A program made the position numbers and the translations under genes. A stretch of 64,000 bases of DNA from the NCBI GenBank assembly GCA_002118135.1, contig BDIU01000001.1:62001-126000 (forward strand). Reading direction: 5' to 3'. Shown here piece after piece: positions 43,915 to 55,593 of the stretch (positions within the stretch are counted from its first letter, which is position 1; the number at the start of each line of letters is the position of its first letter). The notes beneath the pieces were generated by a model. The model searched no databases. It was not told the DNA's origin and worked only from the letters and a program-made list of their open reading frames with translations. The DNA comes from Trebouxia sp. TZW2008 (lineage: Eukaryota; Chlorophyta; Trebouxiophyceae; Trebouxiales; Trebouxiaceae).

Positions 43915-45455
43915 CTGAACTCAAGCACACAACTAGTCAGACACAAATTATAGCTGGTGTTCCATTGCTACACTATGGAAACAGCTTGTATGATGTACAT
44001 TTCTCTGCTGATGCCATACCCATAACGTCCTGAAGATTCCATGCTGTTTGTGCTTTTCAAAGACCATGCTGCGTCTGGCTGCTGCTCTTCTGTGGCTCCA
44101 CCTTTGAAACAGAACCAGCAAACTTTGTCCAGTATAGCACAACATCCATGAGTTTTTGCTGGCTGCAGCTGGGCACTGTCAGGTCGTGCAGATTGCTTGC
44201 CAAGCTGCAGCTCAGCCTGCCGTCCGTCTGCACCCTTTGTTATATCTCTTGTTTGCCTGCGCTTGCAAAATGCCTCAAGAATTGACTAGGAAGACTTGAG
44301 GAAAGCTGTGGCCAAACTAGCGCGGCCAAACCTGAGGCGTGTCTTGTCCTGACAGGTGCTTGCATGTCTCTGGAGCTGGTCTGGGCACCTGATAACAAGC
44401 AATGTCTTACCAGTACAGTTTTGGCAAGACTGACGATAAGAGTGTTGGTCACTAACACGTTACAGCGACGTTTACTCACTTTGCTCGAAACTTTCGGCAA
44501 ACAGGGCATACTCCACCACTCAAATCGCCATTCATGCCAGTCTCTTACAGAGCATTCGTGCACATTCTTTGCGGAATACTCTCGCGCAAACAAGTATGCA
44601 ATGCGGCGCCAGCTTTCAGCTAGGCAGCTTTGAATAAACCTCGGAAGATTCAACAAGGCCCTGCTTTGGCACCGCGTCTGCTGGCACCGCGTGGCAATGC
44701 AATCAAGAATGGGAAAGCGTTTCCTGCAACATATCTCAGGCTAGACAGCATCGCGGGCTACAATTGATGGCTTGCAAATGACTCCTGCGTACACTGTCAG
44801 AGCGCAGCAATGCGAGCAACAGGTTCTAAAGCTTTTTATTAGATTCCTCAAATTGATGACAGCAGAGAGGATTTGCACTAGCTGTGCAAGCATGAGCAGG
44901 AGCGGGCAGAGCAAGCTCAGCACCTATCCAGCGCATTACACCTTTGCTGACAGTGCCATCAGCCTGAATCAGGTCAAGATGTGTAAAACATAGCTGAAGT
45001 TAAGGAAGGATTCTGCACATCGATATCCCTTAGACACCAATTGTCAATGGGGACGACGTTTGATGAAGCTATGTCCAGTGCTGAGCAAGGGCTCCAAGCT
45101 GCGCGACACGAACGTATGACACACAAAAGCCTGGCGTAGCATGCATCAATATGCATGCATGAAGTATCACTCAACTGATGCATATGCATGCATCAACTTG
45201 CATTGGGTTGTCAAAGAGAATTTTCTCAGCAACATTGTCAGAGTTCACAGCTTACAGTATCAGGAAACTTGAGATTGAAATGCTCTACAGATCTTGCAAA
45301 TTGTAGATCTCCGCAGCTGAGCATGCAAGGGAACATCTTCTTCACCCTCATGCATTGAGAGTAAGCCTCTGCATGCACATACGCATGCAACGGTCGTCTA
45401 CACTCCGCTTGTCAAGTGCCTTGATCAGCTTTGTCTGCTTGTAATCCAGCAAAAC
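43915..45455. other. Gene-poor stretch before RRF-like gene
   Basis: May hold 5' exons of the unidentified minus-strand gene. A 74-codon plus frame at 44772-44993 and a 138-codon minus frame at 44240-44656 lack recognisable features. Clusters of TATGCATGCAT words lie at 45130-45200. Confidence 0.3.
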
Positions 45456-46205
45456 ATGTTGCTGACTGGCAGAGTCTCTGCGAATGCCGTCAGGTCGTGC
45501 TGCCAGACGGTGGTGAACAGATGTCAGCGGCATGTGCCGTGTACGAGTTCGCTGTCGGCAGGTATCTTTCAGCAGCACCCGAGGGCACATGCACAGCCTC
45601 GCAGCATGCACTGGCGGTGTCATGCAAGCAAGGTCAAGAACATGCCAGACAAGCATCTTGAGAACACCAAGAAAGCAGCTGCTGCAGCAGAGGATGAACC
45701 TGCGGCTAATGATCATTATGACAAAATACTAGAGCAGTTGCAGCATGATTCTGAGGACAGAATGGGCAAGGCAGTATCTGTTGCTCAGGAAGCTTTGTCC
45801 AAGATGACTGTCAGAGGTGACACAGTCTGCAATGCACATACCAACCTCTTTGCCTGTATGCATCAGCACATTGCTGTGCATTGCCTGCTTGTTTGCCAAT
45901 GACAGTGGCATCACCTGTATGTGTACAATGCGCCCTTTGTACATGATCATTGTTTCACAATGCCAGGTCCATCACATGATGAACACGAGTCAGATGAAAG
46001 GGAGCTGAAGAAAACAGCAGAAGAGGGCAAGGTTGCAGTCAGAAACGTTAGAAGGCAGGTCATGCAGAAGATTGGCAGGCTAGCGCGTGATGGCACCATC
46101 TCACAAGATGATCAAGATCGCATGACTGACTTCATTCAGCATCTGACTGATGAGCGAGTAGACGCCATTGAAGAGTTGATAAAGTCCAAGCGCACGAAGA
46201 TCTGA
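45456..46205 (+). CDS. Organellar ribosome-recycling-factor-like protein without domain II
   Basis: RRF with EF-G splits post-termination ribosomes in bacteria and organelles. Exons 45456-45816 and 45967-46205 join in phase 1: 199 residues. The N-terminus is Arg/Ser/Cys-rich, like a mitochondrial or plastid presequence. Then comes the first RRF helix, HYDKILEQLQHDSEDRMGKA, and ALSKMTVRG (equivalent to the KIRTGR boundary). After the intron the protein goes straight to ERELKKTAEEGKVAVRNVRR, QVMQKIGRLARDGTISQDDQ, RMTDFIQHLTDERVDAIEEL and IKSKRTKI, the two C-terminal helices of domain I. The whole beta-rich domain II (about 75 residues in bacterial RRF) is absent and the 150-base intron is too short to encode it. 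The result is a bare three-helix bundle. Confidence 0.82.
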
Positions 46206-46877
46206 TCAAATTTCAACGTGGTGGTGGCAGACCAAAAACTGCAGTGCAAGCACTCGCATCGCCACAGTGGCTGCGCGCACTGCTGTGCTGCACATGGAAG
46301 GAGGAGCAGTTGCTCTGAGTTCTGATCAGATCTGGTGAAAGGCGTGAGGTCTCAAAGCCTTAGAGCAGCTGTTGCATCACAAGCATAAAGGGACATCTGA
46401 GGCCTCTCAAACACGCCTAACAGCATAGACTTTTTCCTTTCTTTTCTTTCGCTTGTGCTGCATTTGAAACAAGGCTGCTACTTGCTGTGTGCATCTGCGA
46501 TTTTACTGACTGCACTTCAACAGATGAAGGCTGATGGCAACCATCATCTACGTACTGACAGCTTTCAAGCTGCTGATTTGAGCCAGCACGATTGCTGTTC
46601 ACAACCTGTCCTGACTGTGACACTGACCAAATTCATTTTGTTCAAGCTTTTTATCTTTCCTGAGGCGTGCCTATCATAGGCCAGCCAAAGGTAGCATTGT
46701 GTCTGTTCAAAGCGTATGCGTATGCTCGATTTCATTCTGTACATTGCATCTTTTCAGGGTGGACAGAACGTCTGCTTTGAACTTTCACTACAACGTCAAC
46801 AGAAGTATACAAGTGTACATACAAAAGAAGACGTCTTCTGATTTTAGTTGCAACATTGCCTGTTGATGTTGACGCTG
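46206..46877. other. Convergent intergenic stretch
   Basis: Holds the 3' regions of the RRF-like gene and of the minus-strand exon chain ending at 46878. No gene seen. Confidence 0.4.
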
Positions 46878-48021
46878 TCAAATGACAAAGCGAATTTGCA
46901 GGTCGCCTGCATCAGCACTGATCATGACCTGACCCTCTTCGTCCAGGGCATACAGTACAGTCTGCAGCTGCTCTGGGCTGCACAAGTCTAGCCCTCTGCG
47001 GTTGAAGTACTGGCTCGTCACCCACGAGTGCAGGTCTTTCACCTACAGTCAATCATGACCTTGACTTGCAGATCTGAGATGCAACAACACATGCCTTGAT
47101 GTCTGCTGTGTTCCTGCTGAGGCTGAAGGCTGCTCAATTTCATTTATTGACCTCCACAAATCAACAGCATGTTCGCGCAATTCTTGATACAGTGTAGATG
47201 CTGCGAGTTTTGCAAAATCACATCAAAGCATTGTGAAGTGCCTTTACAAGTCCACTTCAGCAGGTGGAGCAATTGTAGTCAGCATACCTTGTACACGCTC
47301 CCTGGTGGATCATACTTGTACACCTTTGCCACATACTCTCCAACACTGCCCTGTAAAGCACATGACGTGTTCATCAAGCTGATGCTCTCTGAGCGGTAGA
47401 AGGTTGCAAGAACAGGGCAACACAGGCTATGTCGTACCCGTGCTACACATAATGGCGTCCACACTGACTGCATTTTCAGGTCATGCAATGCGTCATGCTG
47501 AGATCTCCACAACTTGATTGGCTGCATTGACATTGCTCATGCATGCGCTGGATATGGTGCCATTGCACGAAGTGTGTGTGCAACCTGGGCTGTCGTAATG
47601 GCCTGTGGTCATGACTGTGCCATACATGATGGTGTACCAAACCAGCAATGTTCATGAAAGCATTGTAGGACCCAACATACTAGAGTAGGCTGAGTACCTG
47701 AATGTGTTCCCGCATCTCATCTGTCATGCTGATGGGCAACTCTCCAGAGGGTTGCGAAGGGGTTTCAGGGGTGGCAGGCACAGCCTGTGCACCTGCAGCT
47801 GACCAGTGCTGTGTGCTGCCCTGCTGTGACTGCCCTCTCATAGGCTCCCCACCTGCAGCACATTGCACCCATTTCTGAACAAGGCTCAGTGATTGCAATT
47901 TTGAGCAAGCAGCAGAACCTGACAAGGTGATCTTGAGAGACCTTGCAGCCACAGTGTCAGTCAGGAGGTGGTATCGCATGCTGTCAAAGACAAGAGCAAC
48001 AGATCTTGTGCCAGTCACATG
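46878..48021 (-). CDS. C-terminal exons of an unidentified protein
   Basis: Three exons in phase 0: 48021-47698, 47350-47288, 47042-46878. They encode VTGTRSVALVFDSMRYHLLT, VAARSLKITLSG, a Gln/Pro-rich linker, MTDEMREHIQGSVGEYVAKV, YKYDPPGSVYKVKDLHSWVT, SQYFNRRGLDLCSPEQLQTV and LYALDEEGQVMISADAGDLQ to the stop. The end looks like a small helix-helix-beta wing, as in winged-helix folds (inference). No ATG opens the first exon; it starts after an AG acceptor in phase 0. The nearest upstream exon on the same strand, in a compatible phase 0, is the third exon of the histone H4 variant (donor CCT|GTGAGG at 48666), so either a separate first exon was missed between 48022 and 48630 or these exons extend the H4 variant. 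Confidence 0.5.
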
Positions 48022-48632
48022 CTGACAACCATTGTAATCACATCAAAATCACCACATATGAGACTTGTAAGGTTGACTCAGGCAAGATGTCATGCACATG
48101 GTTTTGCTACCTGTGCAGGAGTCTCTGGCTGACTCATCAGCCTGTCTGCCTACATCAAGGCTACACGGGAAATCAGCTGATGCTGAAGGCTGACTTGCAG
48201 GTGACACAGCTTGGCGGAGCTGCTGGCCGGCTGAGGTCTGCTGTGCTTGCTGCCTCTGCACCAAACCAGCTGCCCTCTGCAGTCATAACGGGCATCAGTG
48301 GCATTTGTAGCAAGGCTGACTTCTTCTTTGAGGCAGACCTTAGTTTTGTCATGCCATCATACCGGTGCAGAGCTTCAAAAAGTCATGTATGCGGCTTTCA
48401 GCACAACTCTGATTGCAGAAGTGGGTGCATGCCATGGGGACTGACATTGCTTGTGGCTTGACCCAGTGTGGTCATGCAAGTGCCTAGCTTTTGTTTGCTG
48501 TACCACAAGGACGTGTCAACAGCAGCAGTGCCGGATGGCACTCTTGTGGCTAGCAAACATGAAGGCTTGCAATGGCAGACTTCCAGGCAAGGGCAGCAGA
48601 TTGAGCTATGGTTTTGAGCAAAGGGGTGGCAT

Positions 48633-49248
48633 TCAAGTACTTGCCTGCAAAGCAGCCTGCCTCACAGGCTTCCTGATGCGGTCAGCATACTGGTCAAGGG
48701 AATTGATCTCACCAAAGCCATACAGTGTCCTGCAGACATACAACTCCAGGTTGCAGGCAACAGGCGATCAGTGTCAGGAAGGAACAGTGGCAGAGGTCAG
48801 TGGCACAAGGGCAGAAAATATTTGCAACATGACACATGCAAATGATATACCTGCCGTTTCTCTTCAAGGCAAGCAGGACATCTGGCACTGTGGCAGTCAT
48901 GCGCCTGGCGCCCTCAGTGATCACACCAACATCCTTCAAGATGGTTCTCAGAAAGCTTGTCAGGGCTGATCTTGCTTCATCAAACGTGTCCAGACCAATC
49001 CTCTTGACACCTACACGGGATATTGCACTCTAAACTTCTGCTATTGCTGTCTGCAGAGTCAAGAAGCTAGAGATCAACTCCTGATGCCCGCTGGCACAGT
49101 CTTCCTTACCTGCTTTTCTTGCCAGTCTGCGGATGTCGTTCTTGGTGACGCCACACAGAGCAGGTTTTCCCAAACTGCTTCTGCGTGCCCCCGCAAGGCC
49201 ACAGCCAGACAGCCTTTTCTTTGCAATGCTACGTTTCTCAGCAGACAT
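48633..49248 (-). CDS. Divergent histone H4 variant
   Basis: Core-histone H4 partners H3 in nucleosomes. Exons 49248-49110, 49010-48851 and 48729-48633 join in phase, giving 131 residues. It aligns end to end with H4: a basic tail MSAEKRSIAKKRLSGCGLAG without the usual GK repeats, CGVTKNDIRRLARKAGVKRI (canonical ITKPAIRRLARRGGVKRI), LDTFDEARSALTSFLRTILK in place of the alpha-2 helix, EGARRMTATVPDVLLALKRN and GRTLYGFG, the exact H4 ending. Then it runs on for about 25 residues (EINSLDQYADRIRKPVRQAA) to a stop. Two introns interrupt it, unlike typical replication-dependent H4. An in-frame ATG at 49284 could add MRTSQKLSAAKS. A GTGAGG donor at 48665 would allow an even longer, fused product. Confidence 0.85.
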
Positions 49249-49284
49249 AGACTTGGCAGCCGAAAGCTTTTGCGAGGTCCTCAT

Positions 49285-49804
49285 GCTTACACCGTCGAAC
49301 TGCACAGCTGCGCTTACGTTCTCAAAGTCGCGCAGACTGGCTTACAAAGCTTCGCGGACTCTCTGAGCGCATTTGACCAGCTGTCCCCGGGCAATTCAAA
49401 TCCCCATTTCGTACAGTAGCACTAGCTTGCTATTAGCAAACTAGCTGACTGAGCAGCCCAACAGACTTGCTGGCTGGCTGATCAGCATTACAGACCCAAG
49501 AGATATGCTGCGCAGCTTTCTGCCAGATGGGGCACTCAGCGGTCAGCAGCGCGCTGAACTGGGGACGTTTAACATGACTTGATCAAGTCATATACCATTG
49601 CGTGCAAGTATTTTGCAAATTCAGAAGAGTCTACAATGATAGCCGGTCGCTTAGTGACCGAGAATACAATCGACACATGGTACGTCGAATGCGCAGTGAC
49701 TTGCTCAACACATGGCACACACAATAGGCTCTTGCTCCCTTGAGCTGAAGTCTTGTCAGCAAGTTCCAACCAACATTCAAGGCATTTGTGCATGCCAAAG
49801 CGGG
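49285..49804. other. H4-variant upstream region
   Basis: Between the H4-variant start and the stop of DNAAF11, both on the minus strand. No gene seen. Confidence 0.4.
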
Positions 49805-52214
49805 TTACAGTTCTGGCAGAAAGTCATCACTCTCATCATCTACAGCTGAGCATTGCATCACAGCTTTCTGAGGCACCTTGCTGTCTGCCTGCAAGGAAAT
49901 GCTGTTCACCGCTGACGTGACCTTTGATATGCTGTTGACAGGCTGAATCTTTGTTGGCAAGGTTGGCTGCCCATTTTGTCTAGTTGCTCCAGCGTCAAGC
50001 CTACAGACAAGCAGCAGCAACAGCTTAAAGCTGACGTGAATGCAGCATTTGCATGTTGTGATGTGAGCTACACACATTGCCTGGTATAAGGCCAGCATGC
50101 TGCAAGAAGTTGAGCAGCATCGCAGTCAAAAATGCAGCTTGACACTGATGACAGAAGATCAATATATGGGGATTGAGAATTAGCTGACCTAGTGAAGACT
50201 GGATCAGACAGCTTGTTGCCGGCATCTTCCTTGGGCATAGTCAGCAAAAGATGTCCTGTGGCATTGCTGCGCTCGGCTTTGCTGCTGTCAGGACGCACCT
50301 CACATGGCAAGCGCAATTGCAGCAAGCGCCCCTACAAACATGAAACTACGCAACGATGTCACCCACCTTCCCGTTGCAAGCATACTTGTATTGCAAAGGC
50401 CTGGAGTGCATGATTCTGTTGTTGAGCTAGACAAGCATTGGTCTGAATGCTGTGACAGCAAGATGCTGTGAGGTGCTTTGCAGTAGGACAGCCTTCACAA
50501 ACAGAGAATTTACTGTCATCAACCATTGGTTGCACATGAGAATATTAGCTCAATGCCAATCGGTTTCACTTGTCAATCTTGACTTGACTTGCAAATGTCT
50601 GTGCGTCAGACCATCATCGACAGATCTGGCGGTGTTCATCACCTTGATAAGCAGCCTCACAAAGGAGGGCTGCACATCTGCCTTGACCAGGCTTGTGTCC
50701 ATGTATCTGCCAATCTCCACGTCCAGTTCAACAGCTGCGCCATCCTGACTGTCATGCAGTGTGAAGTCCCACTTGCCTTCATTCTTCTGCCTGAATTCTT
50801 CACCTTCCTGCAATTCAACAAAAAATCATTTATTGACAGCCCAAATGTTGCTGTGCAAATCAATGCGTTACATTGCTTTTGAACTCTATCACAGCGTTGA
50901 ACATGAGTGCCTTGTGTTGATAGTGCCCATCAGTGTTGGTTGGTGGCTTTTTGACTTTGGCAATATTACAAGGTATGGTAGTCATGGTAGTATGCTGTAT
51001 ATGTCTGCACCTTTGGCCTGATTGGCACACAGATTTTCACCTGAATGACTGGGAAGTCTTCTCTGAGCTGGGCCCTGGCGTCATCAGGATTGCAGTAGCT
51101 TTGCTGCTGCGCCTTGCGCTTACTCTCAGCTTCTGCCTCCTGGGCTTGTGACTCACGCTGCTCCAGGATTCTGGTTGCTGGGCACCAAGGCCTCCTCATC
51201 TCGCCTGACTCATCCCTGTACCCAGTCTCAGCAATGTTCTCTGGATCCAAGCTGTCATTCTCAACCTGTAGAGACAAGCCAATGCCTGAGCTGCCAAAGC
51301 TGACGGCTTGCAGGCAATCATTTTACAAGTTCACACAGACATTGATCATGTGTTGCTTGTGGCAACTTGCCTGTGATTGCCTGGCATGCCGGTCTTGCTG
51401 AATGTGCCACTGTCTTAGCTCACACGTGTTGACATTGTGCAGCTTTGTAGCAGAATAAGATCAGAGGAGTGTACTCTGACCTGTGCAGCAGCATTAGGGT
51501 CAATGCCATCAGCCAGCAGTTCCTGCCGCAACTGCTCAGTCACGCTAGGCAGCATCTGGCGGGCAGCAATGCCCTCAGAAGGCATGATCTTTTGGCCATC
51601 CTGCAGTGTGAAAGTTTTGGGGCAATCCTGTTGGGCTTTGTTCAGTCAAAAAGCTTTGGTAACATGATTCTCATTGGCGTAGCCATCTGTGCAAGCAACG
51701 TGCTTACCAACTTCTTGAGTTGAGGCAACGTGCCAATGATGAATGGGCGATACCCATGCCACTCAGCACATGGGTTTCCCAGCAGGTATAGTTCAGCAAG
51801 GTGCTCATTGCACTGAAGGCTTTGTATGGACAGCAGACCGGGTTTGTCAACAAAGTTCACAGTGAGGTCAAGCTTCTGCAAAGATTCGCATCGCTGTAGA
51901 TTCTGTATCTTGGTCAGGTTGTTGACAGCCACATTGAGGTACTGCAGCTCCTGCAGAAGCGCCACATTGCTATTGCAAATGCATTTGCACAGTTGCTGTC
52001 AAAGAGAGTCATAGGCTGCGCAAGCACATGCATTACTTTGAGCTTGTGAAGATTCTCCAACCTGCTGATCAGATTGCTTTGCAGATACAGAATTTCCAGA
52101 TGTTTGCACAAGTGTCCGAGAAGCTCGATCTTCTCAATATTTAGCTGGTGCAGCGAAACTTCTTGCAGGGTTGCAAGGATGCCATCATTGTGTTCAGCTC
52201 GCTGCAGCACACTG
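49805..52214 (-). CDS. DNAAF11: Dynein axonemal assembly factor DNAAF11 (LRRC6/tilB), 5' end unresolved
   Basis: Cytoplasmic LRR plus CS-like protein needed to pre-assemble axonemal dynein arms. Exons: about 52214-52037, 51950-51708, 51600-51481, 51265-51041, 50807-50643, 50331-50189, 50000-49805; phases agree after exon 1, about 420 residues (human about 466). Clear family matches: [93 protein letters not shown], the charged coiled-coil stretch [20 protein letters not shown], then the CS-like domain [60 protein letters not shown], and an acidic end [11 protein letters not shown]. The start codon was not found: the first exon frame opens upstream without an ATG. Confidence 0.92.
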
Positions 52215-52676
52215 CTCAGCTTAGCATGTGCGACCCTTGGACAGGATCAACACAGCCTCCATGCGGACGTTCCAAGCTGCGCCGCACCTTTCGTATAAGG
52301 CTTTCGGTTATTCTCGTCATTCAGGCTGTGCTGTCTCGCACTCGATGCAGCGTGTCGTTACAGATCAACAAGATCACAAGACCCACACCGTCAGTAGCGC
52401 CGAGCACTTCGCAGGGTCAATAGGGTCGCGCGGAGGGCCCTTAATCATTCACGCAGCAGCCACTGCGCAGCGTGGTCGCGATCCGCGGCAGAACGTCGTG
52501 CAGGCACACCGCTTAAAGGGGGAAGGTAAAGGTGCCTGCGCCGGTACGAGAGAAGGTAGGTAAGGTTGAGTCAACCCTACGCTTGCCAAGCAACAGATCC
52601 GCTTTGGAGGCCTTTCAAGCTCGTGCAGCTGCTTTTGGTGGCTGTAGCTGGACCAACTCTTTGAAAGCCTGCGGAC
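52215..52676. other. Divergent region between DNAAF11 and RRM-dsRBD genes
   Basis: About 460 bases, noticeably richer in CpG and GC than most of the window around 52430-52560 (for example GGTCGCGCGGAGGGCCC), as expected for a shared promoter and 5' UTRs. It may also include the DNAAF11 start exon. Confidence 0.4.
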
Positions 52677-55593
52677 ATGACGGCCCACGCGGCGCAGAAC
52701 TCGCAGGCCGATGGAGTTGGTCAGGAAGACGTGCAGGACAGCGAGAAGATTCTGGACGAACAGGTTGAACAGCCTGACTCACCAAGGTTAGACGCGTCTG
52801 CACTCTTCGCCATTAGCCTGGAAATTGCATGCTCCGTGCTGTCAATCTCATTACATCTGCACTGGCGCTTGATACAGGAGCGGAAGCTCAGGGAAAGACG
52901 AAGACAGGGAGTTGGAGGGTGCAGCGGTAGAAGTCTTCGTGGGGGGGCTCCCGCCCGACGTTAAGGAAGCTGAGGTTCAGCAAGCCTTTTCAGCTGTTGG
53001 TCAGGTGACAGGACTTCGCTTGAACCGCCGCAAACGAACTGGAGAATGCAAAGGCTTCGGATTCGTCCGCTACACTGACCAAGCAACAGCTGAAAAAGCA
53101 TGCTCAGAAGTTCGTGAGGTATGCAGCCCTTGCCATTGCGCTTATAAGTTGTCGGCATTGGGCCACCTCTGGTGCTGCTGCCTTCGAGGTACACCTCTGG
53201 CGCAAATCGTTCCTGTTGAGCAACTGCCTTCAGCTGGAGTCGTTAGATCTGCCGTCTGACTCTCTTTTTCTGGTCCTGTAGGTATGTGGCAAGCCAGTAG
53301 GCGTACACATTTCACGCGGTCGTAGTGTGGATCAGCTTGTCGAGGATCAGATTGCAGATGTTCAGGAAGACTCTGACCCAGATGCAAGTGTCAACAAGCT
53401 GTTGCGTCTGCTTCTGTCTCACACAGACCGGAAAGCAGCCACAGCTGCAGCACTGAAAGCAGTCCTCACCTTGCCTTCACGTAAGGTAGTGCCTTTGGAG
53501 GAACCTGTATCACCCAAGAGTGCATCTCCACCTGCTACAGCAGAAACGCCACCTGAGCCAATCCCTGACCCAGAGTCATTTCTTGACGGTTTCCCTCGTT
53601 GCAAGCACCTTGTGGAGACCTTCAGAGCTAACCCAAGCACCCACAACAAGACACCTCTGGCAATCTTGCATGAGTATGCCACTCGCTTGGGCCTGGAGGT
53701 ATTCCCTTATGCACAGACTTCAAGCCCATCAATTTTCACTACTTTTGCGTTGGTCAATCTGTCATGCTCAATCATCCTTGTGCAGCTGCTGAGATGTACT
53801 GGAGTCACTGTGCTTGCTGTAAACCCTCCTCAAGCGCGTCAGAAGAGTGCCAATGCATGCCTTGAACAGCCCTGATGCCTTTGCTGCAGCCTGATTGTGC
53901 TCTTAGGCATGATTGTGCTCTCAGGCAAGACTGTGTGCTACCTCAATTGAAATGATCTTCTGCAGCATGAACAACCCTGCAAACCCATCCAGGCCAAGCT
54001 TGGCTTGTGCTTGTAGTTGGCCTACAATGAATCATCAGAGGGTACCCTGGGTCCGTTCAACGTTGAGGCCAAGCTGACTTCAGTTGGAGGATCAGTACTG
54101 TATGCGACAGGCTCTGGCAGGGTAAGCCTGCTCACTGCTGCTGTCTATACCTGATATTGCGAGACTGTCATATGCATTACAAAGGCTGCTGTTCTTATTG
54201 TTTGGCATCTGTATGTTGCTTGTATTCTGCATGGGCAATGTCTGTTCCATGCCTTGATGTTATGCATAACCTTGGCAGCAATCTATATATGTGCTCAGCT
54301 GTTTGCATAGACACAGTGCTGTTGCAGCTGTGTATCGACTTGTTAGTTAGCAATTGGCCTTTGGTGGCCTTGCTTGCCATTGTATATGGCGTATCTTGAG
54401 CTCACATTTGCTTTTGCAATTGCAGGGTCGTGGAAAGAAGGATGCCAAGCAGGTGTCAGCTGCTGCTGTGTTGGAGATGCTGTTGGTCAACGTGCCAGAG
54501 TCTGATTTCCTGATGCCTGGCAAGGCCAAGCAGACCAAGACAGTGCAGCCAAGTGTGCGTGCTGTGGGCAGACAGCCTGACTTTGGGCGTGGCAGGGGCC
54601 GCATCCGCCCCAGCGGTGGCAGGTACATGTCTCAGCGCAGCATGGCAGACTATGGTGACAATCAGCTGATCCCTGCCTATGAGGCTCCTTACAGCTATGC
54701 CATGGACAGCTTCCAAGCACCGCCTAGCGGCTTTCCTGCAACACACAGCAACTTTGTGGTCAGTGTGCCTCCGTCAGCATTCAATGTGCCTCAACAGCAG
54801 CAGCAGTATGGAGCCAATGTGGGCGGTATGAACAGTAGCCTTGCTGGCCCAGGGGCGCTGGGTCCTGTTGGTGATAACCGTGGTCTGCAAGCACCTTTCC
54901 AGCAGGTGAGCTTTGGCTCGCCCTAACACATCAGCTGGCTGTAGATGATGTGGCATGCATGCAATCTTGGCCTGTTCTTGCATGTAGTCTCGATTGGAAA
55001 AAAATTGTCTGTGCTTCTGACGCGCATTTTTTTGCAATGACCATTGCTCTTGGCATCTTGGTGGCGTGGGACAGCCTGTAGCTCTGGACTTGCCTGTGTT
55101 GCTTACGCTGCATTCATTTGTTTGCATTCAGAACTGAATGACAAGGCTTGTTCATGCAAGTGTTGCAAATCGTTGCATGTCACTGACCGTGACTTGGCAC
55201 CTTGGTGACTTTTGACAGCTGTGGCTCCAATTTGCCTGTGATGCTTATGCTGCATACTTGGTCAGGGTGTGTCCTGCTCACCACTCAGACTGGTTGCAGG
55301 GTCTGCACATGAGTGAGCCCTCCTTCAACCCTGCACCTGGCCCAGTCTTCAACCCAGGGACAGGCTTTGCACCAAGGCCAAATCCAGGCTTTGCTAATGA
55401 CAATCACAACTTTGGCAACCCAGGTCAAGGTTTCAGCACCCCTGGCGCCACCAACATGAACAGCATGCCACCCATGGACATGGGTGCTGCCCCTACCAAT
55501 GTCAATCCATACCATTCTGTGTACAACATGAGCCCCAACAGCATCCCCCTTGGCGCTGGCAGGCCCCTTCTGAACTCTGGCATGGGGTACTGA
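52677..55593 (+). CDS. RNA-binding protein with RRM and dsRNA-binding domain
   Basis: Exons 52677-52786, 52878-53118, 53282-53698, 54017-54121, 54426-54905 and 55300-55593; phases agree, 548 residues. Acidic N-terminus; one RRM with RNP2 VEVFVGGLP and RNP1 ECKGFGFVRY; linker; then a dsRBD split over three exons: TPLAILHEYATRLGLE, LAYNESSEGTLGPFNVEAKL, SVLYATGSGRGRGKKDAKQV, SAAAVLEMLL. An RGRGR patch (FGRGRGRIRP) and a low-complexity Asn/Pro/Gly/Met-rich tail with repeated NP(G) (FNPGTGFAPRPNPGF) follow. Animal A1CF/RBM46/DND1 and hnRNP-R/Q proteins have RRMs with a C-terminal dsRBD-like domain, but here there is only one RRM. The likely role is RNA stability or localisation (inference). Confidence 0.85.

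Noticed and set aside
44240..44656. 138-codon minus-strand frame
   Set aside because: Looks non-coding in composition; could not be joined in phase to the unidentified gene downstream.
44772..44993. Plus-strand 74-codon frame with ATG
   Set aside because: Short, no motif, no splice or promoter evidence.
47943..48461. 172-codon plus-strand frame
   Set aside because: Overlaps an in-phase exon on the minus strand (48021-47698) and has no recognisable domain.
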